Virus record (IMG/VR): IMGVR_UViG_3300025000_000080
Span: 1-64,000 of that record
Length of the DNA stretch: 64,000 nt
Direction: 5' to 3' (one strand)
DNA from: a virus
The notes under the pieces were generated by a model. That model ran no database searches and was not told the DNA's origin. It saw nothing but the letters and a program-made list of their open reading frames with translations. Positions 42,195 to 49,775 of the stretch are shown here, in pieces. Position 1 is the stretch's first letter. Each line of letters begins with the position of its first letter. Made by a program: the position numbers and the translations under genes.

Positions 42195-42310
42195 ATAAAA
42201 GACTGGGCTGACGGTACTGGTTCCACTCAGGACAGCGCTGCTTCCACTCCGGATGTACAACTCAGCAGGAACGCCACTCAACTCAGTCACTGGATCAACC
42301 GCCCAGTCTT
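42195..42310 (-). ncRNA. Terminally paired small RNA at the head of the RNA operon
   Basis: A predicted transcript starts near 42310 with AAGACTGGGC, which pairs fully with GCCCAGTCTT at 42199-42208; a T-rich tail follows. The closed interior of about 92 nt carries three CTGAGTKG motifs and three GAGTGG motifs. The stem's first base coincides with the expected start of the promoter at 42317-42359. It could be a stable regulatory RNA, a sponge, or a capping/processing structure for the tRNA precursor. Confidence 0.6.
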
Positions 42311-42316
42311 TACCAG

Positions 42317-42359
42317 ACTGTACCATGACCCTAGATATACAGTCAACAACTATTTTAAT
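42317..42359 (-). promoter_or_regulatory. Promoter of the tRNA/tmRNA operon
   Basis: On the minus strand the box ATTAAAATAGTTGTTGACT (42341-42359) ends in the -35. An 18-nt spacer and TACAGT (42317-42322) follow. The expected start lies at about 42310, the first base of the paired small RNA. It belongs to the recurrent 19-bp promoter class. Confidence 0.7.
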
Positions 42360-42367
42360 GATTCGTC

Positions 42368-42841
42368 TTAAAGGTTCGGTCGACCGAACCCGAGGCAGAG
42401 CGCTCTCTTGCGGAGACGACGCGCGACATGCGAAGATTTACCACCGCTGGGAGGCGCGGTGTTGCCCTCCACCGTGACGACACAGCATGAGTTGGACATC
42501 TCGACGATACCCACATGATTGGGCTTGCCATTCCCCCGGACATCCATGAAGGCGATGTATCCGGGTTCCGGGTCGTCGACCAACCACCCGCGCTGGCGAA
42601 ACGCCTCGAGGCCGATGGCGACGGAAGCAAAGCCGTTATATCCAGGGGCTTGAAGTTCAGGAAGGGGTGTGCCCGCCTCGTCAAAACACCACGAGACGAA
42701 CATGCCGCACCAGGGCTGGCCATCCCAGTTCTGCCCAGCAGTCTCCCCGTACCATTCTCCGTACTTGGTACGATTTGAGCCGTCCGGAGCCTCCTGCATT
42801 CCGATCTCAGATATAGCTATTTCCAAAGGCGTGTTGCTCAT
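42368..42841 (-). CDS. CHAP-type endolysin
   Basis: The 157-residue product starts at ATG 42841 with GGAGATCGT upstream. It has a CHAP amidase/endopeptidase layout: ISEIGMQEAPDGSNRTKYGEWYG (about 9-31), QPWCGMFVSWCFDEAG with the catalytic Cys (about 41-56), and a GNGKPNHVGIVE segment with the expected His (about 102-113). Basic C-terminal residues may help wall binding. It has no signal peptide, so a holin is needed. It lies with a short upstream gene sharing one promoter. Confidence 0.82.
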   Translation of the reverse strand: MSNTPLEIAISEIGMQEAPDGSNRTKYGEWYGETAGQNWDGQPWCGMFVSWCFDEAGTPLPELQAPGYNGFASVAIGLEAFRQRGWLVDDPEPGYIAFMDVRGNGKPNHVGIVEMSNSCCVVTVEGNTAPPSGGKSSHVARRLRKRALCLGFGRPNL

Positions 42842-42902
42842 ACGATCTCCATCATTGAAGGGTATGAGCAAAGGATAGCCTGTAAGGGCGGGAATCACAA
42901 AA

Positions 42903-43151
42903 TCAGGAGAGAGCGGGAATCAGGGCAGCAGCGATCGTGTGGAGTGCGACGGACAGGCGCTCGGACAGACTCGACCCAGCCGGGGGGAAGTGCCTGCTGA
43001 AGTTGTCCAGAGAGATGGTCCCCTTGACGTCGTCGTCGGTGACGACGCGCACGATGGGGCGAACGCACTGGGCAACCTCAACGACGTGAACGGACATGGC
43101 GCCATGAATCCAGGTGGAACCAACGACGGGAAGACCGGATTGAGTCAACAT
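42903..43151 (-). CDS. Small protein upstream of the endolysin
   Basis: The start at 43151 has GGAG 8 nt upstream. The 82-residue product (MLTQSGLPVVGSTWIHG) has a beta-rich N-terminus, DDDVKGTISLDNFSRHFPP in the middle and a hydrophobic C-terminal helix (RLSVALHTIAAALIPALS). It could attach to a membrane by that helix. It is the first gene of the lysis transcript. A holin role is possible but unproven. Confidence 0.55.
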   Translation of the reverse strand: MLTQSGLPVVGSTWIHGAMSVHVVEVAQCVRPIVRVVTDDDVKGTISLDNFSRHFPPAGSSLSERLSVALHTIAAALIPALS

Positions 43152-43192
43152 GATGTTTGCTCCTAGTGTGTGATGAACATTCAATGACTCAA

Positions 43193-43234
43193 TTTATAAT
43201 GTTCGTTAGCGTAGCTGTCAACTATTATTTTAAT
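43193..43234 (-). promoter_or_regulatory. Strong promoter of the lysis unit
   Basis: On the minus strand ATTAAAATAATAGTTGACA (43216-43234) ends in a consensus -35. A 17-nt spacer and TATAAA (43193-43198) follow. It is the best match to the recurrent promoter class. Confidence 0.8.
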
Positions 43235-43249
43235 GTTTCTGTGTTTAGG

Positions 43250-44161
43250 TCAATAATTCCTGATCAGGACTTCGTCGACGGCTCCACGCCCGGTGCCCTT
43301 GCAGTTGACGGAACGGATGGCGCGGACGTGGGAGATCTCAAAGCCCTTGTACAACTCGAGCACGGCAGGGTGAGCGCTGTTGCATAGGAGGAAGTTGATA
43401 GAGCGCTTCGCCAGGTCTTGGCATGCTTCAGCCAGACTTGCCTGGTGATCCATTCCGAATCCATCAGCCGTGTACTGGTCGAACGAGGCGGTCACAGAGA
43501 CAGGAACGTAGGGTGGGTCGAAGAAGATGAAGTCACCGGCTCGGGCCAGAGATGTACTGGAAAGGAAGTCGGCCTCGAGTATTTCAGCACCCTGGAGCGA
43601 CGATGACGCGGCCAGGAGGACATCTCCACGCACCACATCAGCCGTCACCTTGGATGGATCGAAGCTGACGTTGAACTCTCCCTTCTGGTTCTCCCGGAAC
43701 AGCCCGTTGAAGCATATCCGGTTCAGGAAGACGAACAGGGCCGCAAGCCTTATCGGGCTGGGTGGCGTTGAGTCGGTGAACAGCCCAAACACACCTGACC
43801 GTCTCTCGCGTACTCCACGATTGAACTCTGTACGAGCTCGCAGATAGCCCTCCAGCGTTCGCTCCTGCATGAGTCGCTCGAGTTCATCGATCACATCTTG
43901 TGGTCGGCTACGGACCATTCGATAGCAGGTGACCAGCCTATGGTTCAGGTCGGACAGATAAGCAGCTCCTTTGATCCGTCTCTCCCGGACCATGGCGAAG
44001 TAGACAGCACCTCCACCGATGAATGGCTCATGGTAGGCGTTGAACCGCTTCGGGACGAGACTCAGGATCGGCTCGAGTAGTTGGTCCTTACCACCCGCCC
44101 ACCGAAGGAACGGCCGCGGCTCAAGCCCATTTTTGCCACTAACCGTAATCGCTGCTACCAT
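43250..44161 (-). CDS. dam: DNA adenine methyltransferase (Dam-like)
   Basis: The 303-residue product is a D12-class N6-adenine methyltransferase: FLRWAGGK (18-25) binds S-adenosylmethionine, then YHEPFIGGGAVYF (43-55), NRICFNGLFRENQKGEFNVSF (147-167) and the catalytic DPPY (215-218). It probably methylates GATC-like sites, protecting phage DNA or tuning gene expression. ATG 44161 is chosen over upstream in-frame codons. It reads away from the divergent 44186 gene with only 24 nt between. Confidence 0.9.
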   Translation of the reverse strand: MVAAITVSGKNGLEPRPFLRWAGGKDQLLEPILSLVPKRFNAYHEPFIGGGAVYFAMVRERRIKGAAYLSDLNHRLVTCYRMVRSRPQDVIDELERLMQERTLEGYLRARTEFNRGVRERRSGVFGLFTDSTPPSPIRLAALFVFLNRICFNGLFRENQKGEFNVSFDPSKVTADVVRGDVLLAASSSLQGAEILEADFLSSTSLARAGDFIFFDPPYVPVSVTASFDQYTADGFGMDHQASLAEACQDLAKRSINFLLCNSAHPAVLELYKGFEISHVRAIRSVNCKGTGRGAVDEVLIRNY

Positions 44162-44185
44162 GCCACCAAATCCTTGGAGGAGACT

Positions 44186-44488
44186 ATGCGTCCCAGTGAA
44201 GTGAAGATTGAACTCGTGTCCGTTACCTGCCCTTGTGGCTTGTCCCTGGCCGAATGTGCCGAGCACCGCCCACTGTTTTTCGATCTGCTGAAGGAGCGCG
44301 TTCCTGAAGCACAGAAGAACCTGATCGGGCCGGCGCTGTTCAGTTTGTTCGTCGATCCGGTCAAAGCAGCCGGATACGTGCTTCAGGCGTTGAGCACGCT
44401 GGCTGTGTTCGGCGTCGTCTGGTATCTGATCGCGAACGATTATCGGCTGGGTGTGTCGGTAAGTCGCCGGGAGCGAAGTTCATCGTGA
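44186..44488 (+). CDS. Small membrane protein antisense to a methyltransferase end
   Basis: The 100-residue product starts at ATG 44186 behind TTGGAGGAG. It has an N-terminal CPCGLSLAECAEH motif (about 14-26) that may bind zinc and a hydrophobic segment near the C-terminus (YVLQALSTLAVFGVVWYLIA, about 65-84). Its last 128 nt overlap the tail of the convergent methyltransferase gene. Strong RBS and membrane segment support it, but one of the two overlapping ends may be wrong. Confidence 0.55.
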   Translation: MRPSEVKIELVSVTCPCGLSLAECAEHRPLFFDLLKERVPEAQKNLIGPALFSLFVDPVKAAGYVLQALSTLAVFGVVWYLIANDYRLGVSVSRRERSSS

Positions 44489-45368
44489 GCCATTCACGGC
44501 AGCCGTTTGTCCGCCCTCTGCCCTTCAGGTATTGAGTGATCTCGACATACTGCCAGCCAGTCCCCATGGTGATCGGTTCAGCCTCGCAGATGACGACTCG
44601 AGCGCCAGTAGTGGCCCAGACTCGAGCCACCCTGACGACGTCCGCCCGCGAGAAGACGTACTCTCCATAGCCCTCAGTCCCCTCGTAGGGTGGGTCAATC
44701 AGGACCAGCACACCGGGCCCGCCCCACACGGTAGGATCTACTTCCAGCGCTGAGCAATGGAGTACAGTCAGTGATGACAGTTCCGGAAGTGCTTCAATGC
44801 GCTCGATCAGATCTGGAAGACGGACGTTGCGCCGGCCTACCCCTTCACCGCGTTTCTCCCGGTATTCCCGGTTGTAGGGCGCCGTCTGATCCATGCCGTG
44901 CGTCTTCCAGCGCCGGGCGTGTCCAGTATGTGTCTGGATAAGGCCATCTCGAGCAGTGCCTGCGACACACACGGGATAAATGATTTTCCGACCGTAGCCC
45001 CAGAATTGCAGTGTGGACCAGTGGCAGACACGTCCGAGAATCCCATCTGGAACGGGCGACTTTGCAATTCTCTCCCATAGAGTAGAAGGATCGGTGTCCT
45101 GCCACGACTTGAGGCACGATACCAGTGCTGCCCTGTCGTCGTGGTTTTTTACAACCTGCCAGAACTCGCCATACGGTCCCGGTTCAACGGCCAGATAAGA
45201 GTCAGCGCCCATCCCCGGCGTAACCCGCATAGCAGGAAGAAGCGCGTCCAAGAAGTTGAACTTACTCCCCCACATCGGAATGGTGATCTTGTGGACCTCC
45301 CATCCCAACCGGAGAGTTGTGCAGAGAGAGGCCCCACAGAGTTCAATGAAGCGAGTAGGGCGTGTCAT
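44361..45368 (-). CDS. Second DNA methyltransferase
   Basis: The 335-residue product has a SAM-binding-like N-terminus (RFIELCGASLCTTLRLGW, about 6-23) and a catalytic LIDPPYEGTEGYG (223-235). It resembles phage D12-type or N4/N6-amino methyltransferases but has little similarity to the Dam protein next door. The last about 35 residues are Arg-rich and lie antisense to the 44186 gene. GGAAT upstream of ATG 45368 is a weak ribosome site; translation may be coupled to the DUF488 gene it overlaps by 4 nt. Confidence 0.75.
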   Translation of the reverse strand: MTRPTRFIELCGASLCTTLRLGWEVHKITIPMWGSKFNFLDALLPAMRVTPGMGADSYLAVEPGPYGEFWQVVKNHDDRAALVSCLKSWQDTDPSTLWERIAKSPVPDGILGRVCHWSTLQFWGYGRKIIYPVCVAGTARDGLIQTHTGHARRWKTHGMDQTAPYNREYREKRGEGVGRRNVRLPDLIERIEALPELSSLTVLHCSALEVDPTVWGGPGVLVLIDPPYEGTEGYGEYVFSRADVVRVARVWATTGARVVICEAEPITMGTGWQYVEITQYLKGRGRTNGCREWLTMNFAPGDLPTHPADNRSRSDTRRRRTQPACSTPEARIRLL

Positions 45369-45748
45369 ATTCCAGCACCGATCCGAAAGTCGCTGCCAAC
45401 CGGCTGCCCGTCCAACTCCACATCGACACCATGACGCACCAGAAATGCCGCGAGAATCCTCCGATGGCAGAACTCGACAGGCTTTTCCCAGCAGAACAGC
45501 GTGCAGTCGTCGGGCAATTCCAGTGACATGCCGCCGAACGCATAGAGCGCATTCAACTGCGCCCAATACCGACGCGTGAACTCGTGTATTGTCATACGTC
45601 CAGACTTCGCCGCTTCAACGTCCGACCACTCAGGCGCAAGGTCCCTGCGGTGTTCGTCTACGTCGATCCATTTCGGAACGCCGTTCGAGATGGCGATCCA
45701 TGGGCGAGAATACTGCTTCGCTACTGCATAGTGAGCAAGACGAATCAT
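45365..45748 (-). CDS. DUF488 family protein
   Basis: The 127-residue product keeps the DUF488 core: TRRYWAQLNALYAFGG (about 59-74) and CTLFCWEKPVEFCHRRILAAFLVRHGV (about 83-109). This family is often found with restriction or mobile genes; its activity is unknown. ATG overlaps the upstream stop as ATGA. It precedes the second methyltransferase. Confidence 0.75.
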   Translation of the reverse strand: MIRLAHYAVAKQYSRPWIAISNGVPKWIDVDEHRRDLAPEWSDVEAAKSGRMTIHEFTRRYWAQLNALYAFGGMSLELPDDCTLFCWEKPVEFCHRRILAAFLVRHGVDVELDGQPVGSDFRIGAGI

Positions 45749-46212
45749 GGTTCACGCTCCAGTGCTAGACGCTTCGCCTTTACCTTTGCGTATGCCTTGT
45801 TATTGTTCGCCTTCAACCTGCACTTCGATGTGCAGTACACTCGACGTCCGCGCCCGTTCGATCGTGGGTCCACCACATACGATTCATTGCAGGTCGGGCA
45901 TGTACGACGCTCGACGCCCCGCTCAGCCACTACCTGACTCTGCTTGTCACGATGTCGCCGTCTGGAATCGGCCTTGTGAGCCTCCCACTTGACGGAGTCC
46001 GTTTTCCTGGCTTGACACATGGTCTGATTGTGGATAGACGTAGCCAGGACCTCTCTCGGCTCTCTAGAGTGAAGCCAATACCATCGGCGAAATTGCTCTC
46101 GTCTTGCCTCTCGACGTGCCTGGACATAGACCTCGTACTGTTCATCAGCACGACCAGAGAGTGAACGGAACATGGCCTGTACTTCAAGGCTTAGATGCGG
46201 ATGCCAGGCCAC
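45745..46212 (-). CDS. Basic zinc-finger protein
   Basis: The 155-residue product (GTG start overlapping the upstream stop) has a long basic helix (EVYVQARREARREQFRRWYW). A C-terminal treble-clef-like finger follows (CPTCNESYVVDPRSNGRGRRVYCTSKCRLKANN, about 107-139), similar to the N-terminal fingers of the HNH nuclease at 41.3-41.9 kb. No HNH core is present. DNA or RNA binding is likely. Confidence 0.6.
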   Translation of the reverse strand: MAWHPHLSLEVQAMFRSLSGRADEQYEVYVQARREARREQFRRWYWLHSREPREVLATSIHNQTMCQARKTDSVKWEAHKADSRRRHRDKQSQVVAERGVERRTCPTCNESYVVDPRSNGRGRRVYCTSKCRLKANNNKAYAKVKAKRLALEREP

Positions 46213-46502
46213 TATGCACCCATATCTTTGAAGCCGTATCGGTCACGAAGTTGTCTCTGGAACTCGGCCATCTCACAACTCCACGCCTTCATACCTTCCG
46301 GGTCCTCGAGCCAGACCCCGCATCCCCGCCAGAGCCAGCAAAGATGGACGGAAGGCGTCCGCACAAGTCGTGTCTTGTTCTCCACCCAGAAGCCACCGGG
46401 TGACCACATCAGAGCAGGAAAGACTGGGCGTGCGTTCGATGCTTTCCACACGTTCATCGTGTAGAAACGAGGTCGCCATTTGAACAGTCGTTTGAACATC
46501 AT
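46212..46502 (-). CDS. Hypothetical protein
   Basis: The start at ATG 46502 (TGATG overlap) or 46499 gives about 96 residues, MMFKRLFKWRPRFYTMNVWK at the N-terminus and AWSCEMAEFQRQLRDRYGF near the end. It is Trp- and Cys-rich with a basic start that could contact a membrane or nucleic acid. It is co-translated with its neighbours. No family is recognised. Confidence 0.55.
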   Translation of the reverse strand: MMFKRLFKWRPRFYTMNVWKASNARPVFPALMWSPGGFWVENKTRLVRTPSVHLCWLWRGCGVWLEDPEGMKAWSCEMAEFQRQLRDRYGFKDMGA

Positions 46503-46816
46503 CACTCCCACCCGCAGACAGCCAGCGCACCAGCCGCTCTTCGTACCCACTCAGGCCATGGCGGATACGCCAATTCCCAGAGGAATACTCGCCCAAGGTA
46601 TTCCTTCCCGTCGTCAAGAACCAGATCCACCCAGACATCCATCTCGATCTCACCATCCGTGTTAAGTTGCGCAGAGATGTGATCATAGAATGTCGAGCCC
46701 GACTCAAAACGATTGTGCTCGTAGATGACAACGTATCCTAGAGCGCCATGGTGCTCCAGAACGAACCCGGCCGCCCGTAGTCGGTGAAGCATGTTCTCTA
46801 TCTTTGCACCACTCAA
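46502..46816 (-). CDS. Hypothetical protein
   Basis: The start is probably TTG 46816, overlapping the upstream stop as TTGA with GGAGG 7 nt upstream. The 104-residue product has an N-terminal helix-strand unit (IENMLHRLRAAGFVLEHHGALGYVVIYEH) and a Trp-rich C-terminal part (FLWELAYPPWPEWVRRAAGALAV). No family is recognised. Confidence 0.55.
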   Translation of the reverse strand: MSGAKIENMLHRLRAAGFVLEHHGALGYVVIYEHNRFESGSTFYDHISAQLNTDGEIEMDVWVDLVLDDGKEYLGRVFLWELAYPPWPEWVRRAAGALAVCGWE

Positions 46817-47121
46817 CTCAGATCCTCCAGCACCAGGCCGTATGCACCCGCCTTAATTGCTTCACGTCGCGCCTCGTACACAGAGAAGTCCGAATGGTCC
46901 CGAGCATAGTAGCTAAGCTTTCGCGCCTCAAGCCACTCTTCATACCGTGCCTGACGTTCTGCCATCTCCTCTTTCGGACACGAGTAGCCTTCTGGTTCTC
47001 CCATGGCTCGAGCCACATCCGAACCGGCATTGATCTCGATCCATGTCTCAGGAGCGGTGCAGGCCCTGTCCACCATGAAGGGGCAGACGAGGCAGAAGGA
47101 ATGTTGACAGTCGAAGGCCAT
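46813..47121 (-). CDS. Cys-rich hypothetical protein
   Basis: The 102-residue product begins MAFDCQHSFCLVCPFMVDRACTAP, where five Cys could bind zinc or an iron-sulfur cluster, and continues into a charged helix (KEEMAERQARYEEWLEARKL). A GAGAGGTGACTC leader before ATG closely matches that of the next gene upstream. Function is unknown. Confidence 0.55.
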   Translation of the reverse strand: MAFDCQHSFCLVCPFMVDRACTAPETWIEINAGSDVARAMGEPEGYSCPKEEMAERQARYEEWLEARKLSYYARDHSDFSVYEARREAIKAGAYGLVLEDLS

Positions 47122-47131
47122 GAGTCACCTC

Positions 47132-47512
47132 TCAATCGTCGTCTTCTTCGTCTTCCCACAACTCTTCGATCTGAGCGCAGACACGCTCGCGAGCAGGAAT
47201 GGAAAGCCCGCCAATGTCAGACCACGGTATGGACGATGGATTCTCGATCCAGTGGTTCATAAGAGTTTCCCACATCTCCGTGTAAATCCAGGTACAGAGC
47301 AGTGTATCTCTGATCTCACGACAGACAAGGCACGTCCGGTGATAGTCTGGACTTCCACCCCATATGCCGAACACATACTCGTACTGGTCACCGGGATTGA
47401 TCGTCCCGCCACACTCACCACAGCGATACTGCTTCTTGGCGCAACGGAATGAGACACGATGGACCGTAGGTGAACAGTTATCTGTGTCTACATAGATACA
47501 CGCGCATGCCAT
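47132..47512 (-). CDS. Hypothetical zinc-binding protein
   Basis: The 126-residue product has a treble-clef-like arrangement: YRCGECGGTINPGDQYEYVFG (about 29-49) and YHRTCLVCREIRD (about 57-69). A very acidic C-terminus (IEELWEDEEDDD) follows. Small proteins of this layout are common in phages. Their role is not known. Confidence 0.6.
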   Translation of the reverse strand: MACACIYVDTDNCSPTVHRVSFRCAKKQYRCGECGGTINPGDQYEYVFGIWGGSPDYHRTCLVCREIRDTLLCTWIYTEMWETLMNHWIENPSSIPWSDIGGLSIPARERVCAQIEELWEDEEDDD

Positions 47513-47520
47513 GAGTCACC

Positions 47521-48516
47521 TCACCACAGCCATTCACGACAGTTCTGAAGGTCATCGGGCCACTCGGACATGTCGCCGCCGGCGGGGTCATTCAGGAATC
47601 GGTAGAAGCCGTTGGGCTTCCCTTTGGGCAGCGTGACGCCCTGCGCTGATATCCGGTCTGCAACACTGAACGGCTTACTCCCCACCTGCTTCAGCCGGAA
47701 CCCGATGCCCAACTCCCGGCACTGGTCCCGGAGCGACCGGACCCACGACAGATCCGTGGGCCATGCCCCGCGTCCGTTCGAGCCGTCGAAGATGACAAGG
47801 TTGGGCTTTTTGAAGCCATAGCAACCTCTCGCCCACGGGAAATCCTTCGGTGTCGGTATCTCATAGCGACATACCGACAGATCTAACCCCTCCTTCGGAG
47901 TCAGGCTGACGACGCGCCACCGAGCCGGGATCTGTGCGAGGTCCTGCCATCGTCGCTCGAGCAGATCCTGCGTCGATGCACTGGCGCCGAGGATGAGGTT
48001 GGGCAGGGGCCATCGTGGATTGTCAGGGAATGTGGCTGCTATCCCATGGTTGTCGAGATGACGAAAGCAGTCCGCCAGAGGTACGCCGATTTGTGCTATC
48101 CACTCGAACCGCTCCCGGAGCACATCCGGCCACTTGGTCAGCATCAGGCACATGTGCTGAGGCGTGGCGGCGATGACTCCCATGACGGCGGCGAAGTATT
48201 CAGGCGGCGCCAGACTGATGTCACCCATGAACTGCACCGCGATCATGCGCGGATCTCGCCAGCACAAGGGTTGTTGGAGTCGTTCGGGAAGACTCAGCCA
48301 TTCTCCGGTCCATGTAATCCGGTTTGCGCCGTCCGGTGCCCATGTTTCCCGGGAGCCCGGGGTGTTCTTCGCTTGCCTCGGAATCTGCCCCAGCGCCCAG
48401 CAGTTCCGACCCTGTTCGCATCCCCTGCATCCATACCCGACGTTCCATGTCTCGCCTTTGAGTACGGCGCCGGTGTCGGGGTGAGTCTGATGGTTCAAAT
48501 ACTCGATGCCGTGCAT
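47521..48516 (-). CDS. DUF5131 (phage Gp37/Gp68 family) protein
   Basis: The 331-residue product shows the family N-terminus TWNVGYGCRGCEQGRNCWALGQ (about 23-44), a Cys pattern similar to a radical-SAM iron-sulfur site. It continues ANRITWTGEWLSLPERL, FMGDISLAPPEYFAAVMGVI and RLKQVGSKP. Family members may be radical SAM enzymes, but no reaction is established. AGGAG precedes ATG. Confidence 0.75.
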   Translation of the reverse strand: MHGIEYLNHQTHPDTGAVLKGETWNVGYGCRGCEQGRNCWALGQIPRQAKNTPGSRETWAPDGANRITWTGEWLSLPERLQQPLCWRDPRMIAVQFMGDISLAPPEYFAAVMGVIAATPQHMCLMLTKWPDVLRERFEWIAQIGVPLADCFRHLDNHGIAATFPDNPRWPLPNLILGASASTQDLLERRWQDLAQIPARWRVVSLTPKEGLDLSVCRYEIPTPKDFPWARGCYGFKKPNLVIFDGSNGRGAWPTDLSWVRSLRDQCRELGIGFRLKQVGSKPFSVADRISAQGVTLPKGKPNGFYRFLNDPAGGDMSEWPDDLQNCREWLW

Positions 48517-48527
48517 AGTTATGCTCC

Positions 48528-48761
48528 TCAGTTGCCAGTGTCGGCTTTCAGTCCGCCATCACTGCGTTTCCCGTTGCACTCGTCGCAATACCAAGCGGGT
48601 CGGAGTTGAGCGCCACCGGTCTCGTCAGATTCAAAACAGAGCCAGCCACCATCGTTTTCGGCCCACGTCTTCGAGCATCCGCCGAAGCATGAATACTTAG
48701 AAACGACGTCGACAACGGCTCCATCACGTATCGGATTCGTCCCCAGATCAAGCCGCTTCAC
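48528..48761 (-). CDS. Small zinc-ribbon-like protein
   Basis: The GTG start at 48761 overlaps the stop of the 45-residue gene as GTGA and has GGAGG 5 nt upstream. The 77-residue product carries YSCFGGCSKTW (about 23-33) and AWYCDECNGKR (about 55-65), a likely zinc ribbon. It could bind nucleic acid. A longer read from ATG 48785 is possible. Confidence 0.55.
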   Translation of the reverse strand: MKRLDLGTNPIRDGAVVDVVSKYSCFGGCSKTWAENDGGWLCFESDETGGAQLRPAWYCDECNGKRSDGGLKADTGN

Positions 48762-48895
48762 CACCACCTCCGGACCCGCATCCATAGCGCTCGAGCCATG
48801 AGAACCACCGTCCCGATGTACGGAAGCAGGACAAGAATCGGCTGAATCTCGAGCCAGCACGGAAACAGCCCGTGTAGTAACAACAGCGACGTCAT
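48758..48895 (-). CDS. Short hydrophobic membrane peptide
   Basis: The 45-residue product runs from ATG 48895, which overlaps the nuclease stop as ATGA and has GAGGG upstream. It starts MTSLLLLHGLFPCWLEIQ, has a membrane segment (PILVLLPYIGTVVLM, about 19-33) and a basic end (RALWMRVRRWW). The downstream gene overlaps its stop, so all three are translationally coupled. Confidence 0.5.
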   Translation of the reverse strand: MTSLLLLHGLFPCWLEIQPILVLLPYIGTVVLMARALWMRVRRWW

Positions 48896-49641
48896 ACTTC
48901 CCTCATCATCTGGTGAAATTTGGCGACTCGTTTTTTAAACAGGTCCCAGTAGTGTTTCATCTCCCAGGGAGCCAACCGGATGATCTGGGCTTCCTGGCCA
49001 GGGACGGCGATCACGATCATGCCGTGTTTGATACCACCGTATGGATGACCGTATAACCGGTTCACAGCCGCACAGTAGCCCGCCGTCTGACACCGATAGT
49101 CATCCAGGAAGCCTTCCTTCTTCACCTTGTCCGACGTCTTCCAGTCGAGCACAACTGGCACACCGCCGACAATCCCGGGCCACTCGACATGAGCAACAAG
49201 GTCGGTGCTACCGGCAAACCCGTAAGGGTGCCAGACGACGCCCTCGACAAGGTAGGGACGAATAATCATCGGGAAGACGTGTTGGATCGACTCCCAGTAG
49301 GGAGCAGCCACGTCAGCGATGACGACGGGTTGAGTTGTGAGTCTCGCCTCAGCAGCGGCATGCATCCCCGTCCCGCGATCAGTCGCCCGGTGGCTGATAA
49401 GGTTGGCTTCGAACTCGCCAACACGCTTACGCCACTCATCGAGTTTTGCTTTGTCCCGAGGAGTCTTTGTTGCGGCCAGGATGGTAGTCACGCCTGCGAA
49501 CTGGTGACCATCAGGTAAGGAGTAGTAGCGGAACATGTCACGCCAGACATGTTGGCCTGAGAATGGCGTGAGGGGAGCGCCCACGGGCGGACCTTGTATC
49601 AACTCAGCTTTTTCGTTCCACCGCCCTACCTGCTTCCGCAT
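48892..49641 (-). CDS. PD-(D/E)XK exonuclease (Cas4/RecB-like)
   Basis: The 249-residue product has the nuclease core GFAGSTDLVAHVE (about 141-153) with the catalytic Asp, then VVLDWKTSDKVKKEG (about 161-175) with the D-x-K site. QTAGYCAAVNRLYG (about 183-196) supplies the QxxxY motif. The H in SHRATDRGTGMHAAAE (about 84-99) fits the family's N-terminal site. It may act in recombination or degrade host DNA. ATG 49641 follows GGAG. Confidence 0.82.
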   Translation of the reverse strand: MRKQVGRWNEKAELIQGPPVGAPLTPFSGQHVWRDMFRYYSLPDGHQFAGVTTILAATKTPRDKAKLDEWRKRVGEFEANLISHRATDRGTGMHAAAEARLTTQPVVIADVAAPYWESIQHVFPMIIRPYLVEGVVWHPYGFAGSTDLVAHVEWPGIVGGVPVVLDWKTSDKVKKEGFLDDYRCQTAGYCAAVNRLYGHPYGGIKHGMIVIAVPGQEAQIIRLAPWEMKHYWDLFKKRVAKFHQMMREV

Positions 49642-49659
49642 GCACACTCCGAAAAAGAC

Positions 49660-49714
49660 CCGTCAAGACATCACCACACAAGGAGATACTGAGAACGTCA
49701 TTACGTCTTGACGG
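49660..49714 (-). promoter_or_regulatory. Attenuator-like hairpin in the nuclease leader
   Basis: CCGTCAAGAC (49705-49714, minus strand) pairs perfectly with GTCTTGACGG (49660-49669) and is followed by TCTTTTTC, which looks like a terminator. It lies between promoter and start codon. The loop holds a possible 12-codon leader frame (MTFSVSPCVVMS). It may reduce or condition nuclease expression. Confidence 0.5.
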
Positions 49715-49722
49715 TATGTAAT

Positions 49723-49764
49723 AGAATGTCATGCGGAATAGAAAGAGTCAACTGGTATTTTAAT
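49723..49764 (-). promoter_or_regulatory. Promoter of the nuclease unit
   Basis: On the minus strand ATTAAAATACCAGTTGACT (49746-49764) ends in the -35. A 17-nt spacer and CATTCT (49723-49728) follow. It is a member of the recurrent promoter class; its -10 is weak. The start falls at about 49716, at the foot of the leader hairpin. Confidence 0.65.
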
Positions 49765-49775
49765 GAAGGGCAGGT

